DNA of 64,000 bases from Clostridia bacterium (lineage in GTDB: Bacteria > Bacillota > Clostridia > Christensenellales > Aristaeellaceae), in the NCBI GenBank assembly GCA_017412715.1, contig JAFPWU010000024.1:1-64000 (forward strand). Direction: 5' to 3'. The number at the start of each line of letters is the position of its first letter. Position 1 is the stretch's first letter. A model generated the notes under the pieces. It was given only the letters and a program-made list of their open reading frames with translations, was not told the origin of the DNA and ran no database searches. Shown piece after piece: positions 27,419 through 34,973 of the stretch. Made by a program: the position numbers and the translations under genes.

Positions 27419-29446
27419 ATGGAAAATTTTGTTTTTTCTCGATCCACCGTTATTCTTGCGGATGAAACCATTCCTGCCATTCAAAGCGGAGTGGAGCTGC
27501 TAAAGCGCGACATGCGCGATACGCTGATGGAAACAGGTGAACGCAATGTGATCCGGGCAGTTCTGGACGCATCCGTGGGGAAAGAACGATATCAGGCAAA
27601 GGTCACGCCCCGGGAAATTCTGCTCACCTGCGGGGACGATTTGGGAGCGATGTACGCTCTTCTGTCTGTGAGCGAACGGATCCTGGGGATCCGTCCCCTG
27701 GATTGGTGGATGGGGGTGAAGCCAAAGAAACAGGGGGTTGCCGCAGTTCCCTGTTCAGCCTGGGAATCTCCTTCCTGCGCCGTGCGTTACCGCTGCTGGT
27801 TTGTCAATGACGAAGTGCTGTTCACTGGCTGGCACCAGGAGGAAGCCAGAAGAGCCGCGGTGTGGAAACGGCTGTTTGAAACGATCCTGCGCTGTGGCGG
27901 CAACATGGTCATTGCGGGCACGGACAGGGAATACGATGGCCATGTGCTGAACGATCTGGCGCTGGATATGGGTCTGTGGATTACCCAGCACCACACGGAG
28001 GTGCTGGGCGCCCGGATGTTTGGCAGATTGTATCCTGATCTGCAGCCGTCCTATACGCTGTATCCCGATTTGTTTGAAGGCTTGTGGCGGGAAGCGGCGG
28101 AGTATTACGCGGGCAGGCGGGTGGTCTGGACCATCGGTTTTAGAGGCCAGGGCGATAAAGCCTTCTGGCACGACGACGCTGACTTTGATACTGATGAAAA
28201 ACGCGGCGAAATGATCTCAAAAATCATGCTGCGACAGATGGAAATTGTGCGTGAAAAGAACCCAGATGCACATTTCTCCACCAACCTGTATGGCGAGATG
28301 ATGAGCCTGTACCGCCAGGGTTATTTGCAAATTCCCTCCGAGGTTATCAAGATTTGGGGTGACAATGGCTTCGGCAAAATGGTGTCCCGCCGCCAGGGCA
28401 ACCACAATCCCCGCACCGACGCCATGCCCGACAGAAACGAGCCTGGAGAAAACGGAATCTATTATCATATTAGCTTTTATGACCTTCAGGCAGCCAACCA
28501 TATCACGCCGCTGCAGATTCCGCCCCGGGAAATCACAGCGGAGTTGGAACAGGTGCTGACCAGGAACGGAGACACTCTGTGGAATATCAACGTGGGCTCG
28601 GTGAAGCCCCATACCTTCATGCTCGATATTGTGCGCCGCCTGTGGACAGATGGACACTGCGATCCGGTCAAGGCAGCCCGCGAGTTTGCCCAAACCTATT
28701 TCGGCAGTCAAGCCGTGGCTCCTCTTCTCCTGGAATACGGGGAAGCTGCGGTTTCATATGGCCCGTATCCGGACGACCGGGCTGGTGATCAGTTCTATCA
28801 TTTTCCTCTTCGCGCACTGGCTCGTGCTTTGATGAGAGGTGAAACGGATAAAGCGGTTCCATCCTTGTGCTGGGCAGCAGGAGACGCTTCCTTCCGCGCT
28901 CAGGTGAATATCCTTGGACGGATCGCGGAAAAAGGTGTGCCTGCCTGGCGGGCGTACAACAAACAATGCCGCCATGTCATGGAGGACCTGCCAGAGGAAG
29001 CAGCGGACCGGGTCAGGGAGAACCTGCTGCTGTCCGGCACCATCCATGAAATGGGATGCTTGGGGCTGTACGCTTTCTGCCAGGCCTGCGTTCACACGAT
29101 GAACAATCAGCTTTTGCAGGCGTATTTGTGGACGGATAAAGCTCTGACGGCGGCGCGGGAAGCGCTGGCTTCCATGCGGGCGGTGTCGGGCCGCTTCGCT
29201 CACATCTATGACAACGACTGCTTTGTTGGCGTAGGCCTGACAGCTCAAGTACTGGAAAATGTACGGGGCTGGCTCCGGGTGCAGGGCGATGGTGAAATGC
29301 TCTATGACTGGGAAAAACGATTTCTGACTCCGCCGGAAGAAAACAGGGTAGTGCTGCAAACCCACCGTACCGTTCAATTGTCCGATGACGAATTGTGCCT
29401 GCGTCTGCGGAGAGAAACAGATATAGAAACAGTGCCATTTGAATAA
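27419..29446 (+). CDS. GH115 alpha-glucuronidase
   Basis: A 675-residue protein matching glycoside hydrolase family 115, which releases (4-O-methyl) glucuronic acid from internal xylose units of xylan. Recognisable features are the N-terminal alpha/beta domain with LGAMYALLSVSERILGI, the DWWMGV segment, the barrel motifs IWGDNGFGKM and GENGIYYHISFYDLQ, and WNINVGSVKPHTFMLD. It is shorter than many GH115 enzymes (about 800-1000 residues) and lacks a signal peptide and the C-terminal accessory domain, so it would act inside the cell on imported fragments. ATG at 27419 has GGGGAGG upstream. It lies 11 bases before the GH43 gene. Confidence 0.88.
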   Translation: MENFVFSRSTVILADETIPAIQSGVELLKRDMRDTLMETGERNVIRAVLDASVGKERYQAKVTPREILLTCGDDLGAMYALLSVSERILGIRPLDWWMGVKPKKQGVAAVPCSAWESPSCAVRYRCWFVNDEVLFTGWHQEEARRAAVWKRLFETILRCGGNMVIAGTDREYDGHVLNDLALDMGLWITQHHTEVLGARMFGRLYPDLQPSYTLYPDLFEGLWREAAEYYAGRRVVWTIGFRGQGDKAFWHDDADFDTDEKRGEMISKIMLRQMEIVREKNPDAHFSTNLYGEMMSLYRQGYLQIPSEVIKIWGDNGFGKMVSRRQGNHNPRTDAMPDRNEPGENGIYYHISFYDLQAANHITPLQIPPREITAELEQVLTRNGDTLWNINVGSVKPHTFMLDIVRRLWTDGHCDPVKAAREFAQTYFGSQAVAPLLLEYGEAAVSYGPYPDDRAGDQFYHFPLRALARALMRGETDKAVPSLCWAAGDASFRAQVNILGRIAEKGVPAWRAYNKQCRHVMEDLPEEAADRVRENLLLSGTIHEMGCLGLYAFCQACVHTMNNQLLQAYLWTDKALTAAREALASMRAVSGRFAHIYDNDCFVGVGLTAQVLENVRGWLRVQGDGEMLYDWEKRFLTPPEENRVVLQTHRTVQLSDDELCLRLRRETDIETVPFE

Positions 29447-29457
29447 AAGGAGCATTC

Positions 29458-30942
29458 ATGCTTTACGAAAATCCTATCATCCGTGGCTTTAATCCTGATC
29501 CCAGCATTTGCCGGGCGGGAAAGGACTATTATCTGGTCACGAGTTCATTTGAGTATTTTCCCGGGATTCCCGTTTACCGCAGCACCGATCTGGTGAACTG
29601 GCGGCAAATCGGCAACTGCATCAACCGGGATGATCAGCTGCCCTATGAAAACGCCGCGGCCGGGCAGGGCATGTGGGCTCCCACAATCCGTTATCATGAA
29701 GGAATGTTTTTTGTGACCGCCACGTTCCAGGGCTTTGGCAACTTCATCATCCATTCCCAAGACCCTGCCGCAGGCTGGTCTGATCCCGTGAAAGCGGGTA
29801 TGTCCGGCATTGATCCCTCCCTCCTGTTTGATGAAGGCCGGGTCTATTACTGCACCAACCAGCGGGGGGAGGATGACCTGGAAGCCATCTCTCTTGCAGA
29901 GATCAATCCGTTTACCGGCGAGCTTCTTTCGCCTGCCCGGGTCATCTGGCACGGCATGAGCGAGGACAGGCCCCAATACCTGGAAGCGCCGCACGTGTAT
30001 CATATTGGTTCCTGGTATTACTTGCTGGCCGCGGAAGGCGGCACCCGCTTCCATCATATGATTACCGCCGCGCGGAGCCGGAGCGTTTTCGGGCCTTATG
30101 AATCCTGCGGCAGGCCGATTCTCACCAACCGATATGCGGAAAATACCGGCGTTGCCGGCAGCGGCCACGGTGATCTGGTGGAGGATCAGAACGGCAGATG
30201 GTGGATCATCCATCTGGCCACCCGTCCGGATGAGGGCTGGTATTCCCATCTGGGCAGGGAAACCTTTCTGCTTCCGGTAAGCTGGGAAAACGAATGGCCG
30301 GTGATTGGGGACGGGGCGTCCCACATTCTATGCGATGGCCCCTTATGGGAGCCGCAAAAGCAGACGGATTCCTGGCAGGCGGATTATAACTATTGCCAGC
30401 CGCAATGGCTGTTCCTGCGGAAACCAAGGTGGGAAAACTATGATTTTCAGGGGGATATACTGCAGCTGACCCCCTCCGGAGACCATTTATCCGATCCCTT
30501 GGGCCGCCCCACTTTCCTGGCGCTCCGTCAAATGGACGAGAACTGCACGGTGGAAGCGGAAATGGATTTCGATCCTGTCTGCGACGGAAGCGAAGCTGGG
30601 CTTACGATTTTCATCGCTGACTATGGATATTATACCTTCTGCAAACGGAGGGAAAACAGCAAAAACTGGCTTTCGGTCCAACGACGGGGCGGAGTGTTTC
30701 AGCCAATCCGCATTCCGGCTGAAGACGGAACGGTTCTTCTGAAAATAACCGCGTCCAAAGGAGCGTATTTACTATCCTATGCTTTTAAGGGCGATACCTG
30801 CTGTAAAATGACCATCGTGCCGCCGTTTTCTGAAAATGACGCAGGAAAAGGGTTTACCGGAACGCTGATTGGTTTATATGCACAGTGTAAACATGATAGC
30901 GAAAAAGCTGCGAAGATGAAGATAAAGGTCAGCCTGCCATAA
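29458..30942 (+). CDS. GH43 beta-xylosidase / alpha-L-arabinofuranosidase
   Basis: A 494-residue family 43 enzyme with a five-bladed propeller followed by a beta-sandwich from about residue 305, the layout of XynB-type beta-xylosidases. The catalytic residues are Asp14 (base) in NPDPSI, Asp119 (pKa modulator) in GIDPSLLFD and Glu176 (acid) in LEAPHVY. It has no signal peptide. It is the last gene of the polysaccharide operon, behind AAAAGGAGC, and would trim xylo-oligosaccharides after GH115 and the esterase remove side groups. Confidence 0.92.
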   Translation: MLYENPIIRGFNPDPSICRAGKDYYLVTSSFEYFPGIPVYRSTDLVNWRQIGNCINRDDQLPYENAAAGQGMWAPTIRYHEGMFFVTATFQGFGNFIIHSQDPAAGWSDPVKAGMSGIDPSLLFDEGRVYYCTNQRGEDDLEAISLAEINPFTGELLSPARVIWHGMSEDRPQYLEAPHVYHIGSWYYLLAAEGGTRFHHMITAARSRSVFGPYESCGRPILTNRYAENTGVAGSGHGDLVEDQNGRWWIIHLATRPDEGWYSHLGRETFLLPVSWENEWPVIGDGASHILCDGPLWEPQKQTDSWQADYNYCQPQWLFLRKPRWENYDFQGDILQLTPSGDHLSDPLGRPTFLALRQMDENCTVEAEMDFDPVCDGSEAGLTIFIADYGYYTFCKRRENSKNWLSVQRRGGVFQPIRIPAEDGTVLLKITASKGAYLLSYAFKGDTCCKMTIVPPFSENDAGKGFTGTLIGLYAQCKHDSEKAAKMKIKVSLP

Positions 30943-31016
30943 CGGTCCGGATACCTGTGAAAAAACAGAGACCTCATTTTCGGTCGCTGCAGGTTTTCAG
31001 GGCTTTGGGGACCCAA

Positions 31017-31185
31017 GCATCAGTAGGAGTACTGATCAACCAGCATGCCGCTGCACATATAAACCTTTACAACTCTATTCACGCTGTCCTTCTGATAGTT
31101 CCAGTTGTCATCACACTGCCATTTGAATTCGTCCGGCCTCAGCGCCTGACGCCTGTTCGTATGGCAGTCATTATTTTTTTGAAAC
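31017..31185 (-). pseudogene. Deleted copy of the small secreted protein gene at 7734
   Basis: The first roughly 100 bases match 7731-7830 with about ten differences and still encode the C-terminal SVNRVVKVYMCSGMLVDQYS. They are then joined directly to sequence matching the upstream region of the intact gene (8111-8190). The signal peptide, start codon and most of the coding sequence, about 275 bp, are missing, plus a further 18 bp. Orientation is the same as the intact copy. A chimeric frame stays open but has no secretion signal. Confidence 0.85.
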
Positions 31186-31232
31186 TTTTTCTCTGTACAA
31201 AGCCCTGCGGGGGACAGGTTCAATGGGAAGCA

Positions 31233-31261
31233 TTGCGGGAAGCTTTGCGAAATGATATAAT
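31233..31261 (+). promoter_or_regulatory. Extended -10 promoter of the phosphatase / export operon
   Basis: TTGCGG at 31233-31238, 17-bp spacer, TGATATAAT with the -10 at 31256-31261. Confidence 0.52.
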
Positions 31262-31333
31262 TACTGTGATATGGACGGCCTTTTTTCAGGAAATGTTTCC
31301 GGAAGGGAAAGGGAGAAAGGACGGAGAAGAAGG

Positions 31334-32038
31334 ATGAGATCCTGCCTCATTGGGGATATCCACGGATGCCATCGGGAACTGATGGATCTGCTGGAACGGA
31401 TGAAGCCGGACCCCGGGAAGGACCGGCTGATCCTGCTGGGCGACCTGTTCGACCGGGGACCGGACAGCTATGAGGTGTTCCTGGAGGTGCAGCGGCTGGC
31501 GGAGGCCTTCGGCGAGCGGTTTGTGCTGCTCAGGGGAAACCACGAGGACTACCTGCTGCGGGAAAAGCTGTCTTTCTTTGAAAAACGGATGTGGAACCGG
31601 GTGGGGCGGGGCGCCGCGGCGGAATCCTTTGCCCGCCACGGGGCCAGGATGGAGGACAGCCGGGATTTCCTCCGGACCCATTGCGTGCTGTATTATCGGG
31701 AAGCGGATTTTCAGTGCGCGCACGCGGGGGTGAAGGTGGAGCCGGCGGAAGCCAATGATATGCAGACCCTGGTGCACGATCATGATATCGTGCCGGAAAA
31801 CGGCTACGCGGGGATGCTGACGGTGACGGGGCATATCGCGCTGGAAAAGCCCACCTGGTTTGCGGGGGACCGGGAGCGGACGGAGGAACTGCCCTACGGG
31901 GAGACGCTGCCCCTGCCGGAAAAAGGCGTCATCTGCATCGATACGGGATGCGGCAAGGGCGGCAGGCTGACCGGCATGATAGCGGAAGACCGCCGGTTTA
32001 CGCTGGCCTGCAGCGGCGGACAGGGAAGCGCGGAATAA
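31334..32038 (+). CDS. PPP-family metallophosphoesterase (Ser/Thr phosphatase or Ap4A hydrolase type)
   Basis: A 234-residue cytoplasmic calcineurin-like phosphoesterase with the full metal-site set: GDIHGC near the N-terminus, GDLFDRGPDS, RGNHEDYLL, and a later GHI with the His ligand. This pattern fits PrpA/PrpB-like protein phosphatases and ApaH-like hydrolases; sequence alone does not choose. ATG at 31334 has GGAG seven bases upstream. It leads the run of genes that continues into the NHLM export cassette 86 bases downstream, but a functional link is not evident. Confidence 0.88.
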   Translation: MRSCLIGDIHGCHRELMDLLERMKPDPGKDRLILLGDLFDRGPDSYEVFLEVQRLAEAFGERFVLLRGNHEDYLLREKLSFFEKRMWNRVGRGAAAESFARHGARMEDSRDFLRTHCVLYYREADFQCAHAGVKVEPAEANDMQTLVHDHDIVPENGYAGMLTVTGHIALEKPTWFAGDRERTEELPYGETLPLPEKGVICIDTGCGKGGRLTGMIAEDRRFTLACSGGQGSAE

Positions 32039-32124
32039 ACGGACTTCGGCGGTCATCGCCTGAAGGAAGGTAATAAATCAACACATTCACGGGAAAATGA
32101 TCATCAGGCTGGAGGATGGGATCG

Positions 32125-32637
32125 ATGGAACAGGAACAGGGAAAGGTCAAGCTTTTTCGTGAGCGGAGCCTGGAGGCGATCGAATCGCCGGAGTCGCTGA
32201 ATGACTATCTGAAGGTGACCTCAGCCGGCGTCTGGCTGGTGATGGGGGCGGTGATTCTGCTGCTGATCGGGGGAATCCTGTGGAGCATTTTCGGCCGCAT
32301 TGAAACCAGCAAGTCCGTGGCGGTGTCCGGCGAAAACGGTGGGGCCTCGGTTTACGTGCCCTATGACAGCCTGGAGGCGGTCATGGCCAGCGGAACGGTT
32401 CAGGTGGACGGCGCCAGCTACCGGCTGTCCGACCGGGAAACGGACGCGGAAATGATCGTGGTTACGGAGGAGATGAATCCCTTTGTCCGGGTAGCGGGCA
32501 GGCTTCAGGCCGGGGATGTGGTGGTCCGGATTCCGCTGGCGGAGTCCGACTCCGGGCTGGAAAGCCTGGAGGGGGTGCATGCGGGCACGGTGATCACCGA
32601 GAGCCTTCAGCCCATTTCCCTGCTCCTGCAGCAATAA
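32125..32637 (+). CDS. NHLM-type export cassette membrane-adaptor protein
   Basis: A 170-residue protein with one membrane helix (VWLVMGAVILLLIGGILWSIF, about residues 37-56) and an extracytoplasmic part. The N-terminal FRERSLEAIESPESLNDYLKVTS followed by that helix and FGRIE is the pattern of the HlyD-like secretion protein of NHLM bacteriocin export systems. It is much shorter than a full adaptor because the long coiled-coil arm and second lipoyl half are missing. ATG at 32125 is preferred (GGAGG at 32111-32115); a closer ATG at 32116 overlaps that site. The two ABC genes that follow support the assignment. Confidence 0.74.
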   Translation: MEQEQGKVKLFRERSLEAIESPESLNDYLKVTSAGVWLVMGAVILLLIGGILWSIFGRIETSKSVAVSGENGGASVYVPYDSLEAVMASGTVQVDGASYRLSDRETDAEMIVVTEEMNPFVRVAGRLQAGDVVVRIPLAESDSGLESLEGVHAGTVITESLQPISLLLQQ

Positions 32638-32786
32638 GGGGACGGGGCAATTATTCAGCATTTCCTCAGCTTTTTCCCGGACGCTCCTTATCCGCGGACA
32701 TTCCGTTCCGGATCGGGGAACACGGAGGAAAAGAATCCGGCGGGGGACAGGCGATCCCGCCGGTCCGGCAGAAGGGATAGAAGACC

Positions 32787-34958
32787 ATGTCGAAAAAAGT
32801 ACCGGAACCTTTGAAGAAGGGCGTGGCCCGGGTGCCCGTCGTCATGCAGATGGAGGCCCTGGAGTGCGGCGCCGCCTCGCTGACCATGATCATGCACTAC
32901 TACCGGAAATGGATTCCCCTGGAGCAGGCCCGGGTGGACTGCGGGGTCTCCATGGACGGCGCCAGCGCCAAGAATATCATTCTGGCGGCCCGGAGCTACG
33001 GCATGACCGCCAGCGCCTGGCGGCTGGAGCCGGAGGATCTCCTGGAGGAGGGCCCCTTTCCCTGCATCATCCACTGGGGATTCAACCACTTCGTAGTGCT
33101 CTGCGGCTTTCAGAGGAAAAAGGCCGTGATCAACGATCCCGCCCGGGGCCGGGTCACGGTGGAGTGGGAGGAATTTGACCGGGAGTTTACCGGCGTCTGC
33201 ATGACCATAGAGCCCGGGGAAGGCTTCCAGCCCGAGGGAAAGCCCAAGTCCGTGTTCTCCTACGCGAAGGAACGGCTGAAGGGCTCCTCCGTCGCGGTGG
33301 CCTTCGTGGTGCTGACCACCACCATCGCCTCCCTCCTGTCCCTGATCAACCCGGCCATGAGCAGAACCTTCCTGGACCGGCTGCTGACGGGGCGGAATCC
33401 GGAGTGGCTGATTCCCTTTATGCTCATCTTCTGCGGACTGATTCTGGTGAACATCATCGTTAGCTGGATCGCCGCGGTTTACAGCCTGCGGATTCAGGGC
33501 AAGATGGCGGCCTACGGCAGCGCCAGCTACCTGTGGAAGGTGCTGCGGCTGCCCATGCAGTTCTTTACTCAGCGGCTGTCCGGGGATATCGCGGACCGGC
33601 AGGCTACAAACGCTTCCATCGCCGGTACCCTGGTGAATACCTTCGCGCCCCTGGCCCTGCAGGGGCTGATGATGGTCTTCTATCTGGTCATCATGATTCG
33701 CTATTCCCCCCTGCTGAGCCTCACCGGCGTGGGGGCCATCTTCCTGAACATGGGGGTCTCCGCGCTGATCACCGCCAAAAGGGTGAATATTACCCGGGTT
33801 CAGCAGCGGGACGCGGCCAAGCTGTCCTCCACCACCATGTCCGGCATCTCCATGATCGAAACCATCAAGTCCAGCGGCGCGGAGAACGGCTTCTTCGGCC
33901 GGTGGTCCGGCTATCAGGCCAGCGTCAACACCCAGGCCGTCCGGTATACCCGGCTGAACCTGTTCCTGGGAAGCCTGCCCACCGTGATTTCCGGGATTGC
34001 CAACCTGGCGGTGGCGGGGCTGGGGGTGATGCTGGTGCTGCACGGCCGGTTTACCATCGGTATGGTCATGGCCTTCCAGTCCTTCCTTGCCTCCTTTATG
34101 GCCCCGGCCGGCGCGCTGATTTCCGCCGGCCAGTCCCTGCAGGAAATGGTGACCCAGATGGAGCGGGTGGACGACGTGATGAGCTACCGGGAGGATGCCT
34201 GCTTTGCCCCCCGGGAGAAGAAAGAGGAATACCGGAAGCTTTCCGGCGCCATTGAGCTGAAAAATGTGACCTTCGGATATTCCCGGCTGGGCAAGCCCCA
34301 GATCACGGATTTCTCCATGACGGTGAAGCCCGGCCAGCGGATTGCCTTCGTGGGCCGGACCGGATGCGGAAAGTCCACCCTGGCCAGGCTGATTTCCGGC
34401 CTGTATCAGCCCTGGAGCGGCACGGTGACCTTCGACGGGGTGCCCCTCAGCCAGATTGACCGCCACGTATTCACCGGCTCCGTCAGCGTCATCGACCAGG
34501 AGGTGACCCTCTTCGAGGATACCATCTCGGAGAATATCCGCATGTGGGATGACTCCATCGAGGATTTTGAGGTGACCCTGGCGGCCCGGGACGCGGGCAT
34601 CTATGACGATATCGTCCAGCGGGAAGGGGGCTTCTCCCATAAGCTGCTGGACGGGGGACGGGATCTGTCCGGCGGACAGCGGCAGCGCATCGAGATTGCC
34701 AGGGCCCTGTCCCGGGATCCCACCATCTGCATCATGGACGAGGCCACATCCGCCCTGGATGCCCAGACAGAGCATGAGGTAATCAAATCCATTAACGACC
34801 GGGGAATTACCTGCATCATCATCGCCCACCGGCTGTCCACGATCCGGGACTGCGATCAGATCATCGTCCTGGATAAGGGCCGGGTGGTGGAGCAGGGAAC
34901 CCACGAGGAGCTTTTTGCCCGGGGCGGCATGTATGCCAGCCTGGTGACCAGCGAGTAA
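32787..34958 (+). CDS. NHLM-type peptidase-containing ABC exporter (C39 protease, permease, ATPase)
   Basis: A 723-residue transporter that would cut leader peptides at a double-glycine-type site and export the product. The C39 peptidase (about 1-140) keeps Gln21, Cys27 in ALECGAASL, His101 in FNHFVVL and Asp117 in NDPARG. Six membrane helices follow (about 160-460), then an ATPase with Walker A VGRTGCGKST, signature DLSGGQRQRIEIARA and Walker B CIMDEATSALD. This order is that of the peptidase/permease/ATPase member of NHLM bacteriocin systems. No substrate peptide gene is visible nearby. It is 15 bases before its partner exporter. Confidence 0.88.
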   Translation: MSKKVPEPLKKGVARVPVVMQMEALECGAASLTMIMHYYRKWIPLEQARVDCGVSMDGASAKNIILAARSYGMTASAWRLEPEDLLEEGPFPCIIHWGFNHFVVLCGFQRKKAVINDPARGRVTVEWEEFDREFTGVCMTIEPGEGFQPEGKPKSVFSYAKERLKGSSVAVAFVVLTTTIASLLSLINPAMSRTFLDRLLTGRNPEWLIPFMLIFCGLILVNIIVSWIAAVYSLRIQGKMAAYGSASYLWKVLRLPMQFFTQRLSGDIADRQATNASIAGTLVNTFAPLALQGLMMVFYLVIMIRYSPLLSLTGVGAIFLNMGVSALITAKRVNITRVQQRDAAKLSSTTMSGISMIETIKSSGAENGFFGRWSGYQASVNTQAVRYTRLNLFLGSLPTVISGIANLAVAGLGVMLVLHGRFTIGMVMAFQSFLASFMAPAGALISAGQSLQEMVTQMERVDDVMSYREDACFAPREKKEEYRKLSGAIELKNVTFGYSRLGKPQITDFSMTVKPGQRIAFVGRTGCGKSTLARLISGLYQPWSGTVTFDGVPLSQIDRHVFTGSVSVIDQEVTLFEDTISENIRMWDDSIEDFEVTLAARDAGIYDDIVQREGGFSHKLLDGGRDLSGGQRQRIEIARALSRDPTICIMDEATSALDAQTEHEVIKSINDRGITCIIIAHRLSTIRDCDQIIVLDKGRVVEQGTHEELFARGGMYASLVTSE

Positions 34959-34973
34959 AGGAGGTGACAGCGG

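Larger units (their letters stand above)
30943..31333. other. Intergenic region holding a gene remnant and a promoter
   Basis: About 390 bases between the GH43 and phosphatase genes. It contains the deleted copy of the small secreted gene (31017-31185) and a TATAAT-type promoter at 31233-31261. No clear terminator for the GH43 operon is seen; a 7-of-8-bp stem near 30967-30990 has no T-run. Confidence 0.7.

Noticed and set aside
16404-30942. Polysaccharide locus as a mobile element
   Set aside because: No transposase, integrase, tRNA junction or inverted terminal repeats were recognised at either end; only a broken corA and a gene remnant hint at rearrangement.
32638-32786. Gap inside the NHLM cassette searched for a precursor peptide
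   Set aside because: No ATG-started frame with a leader-like sequence is present on the plus strand.
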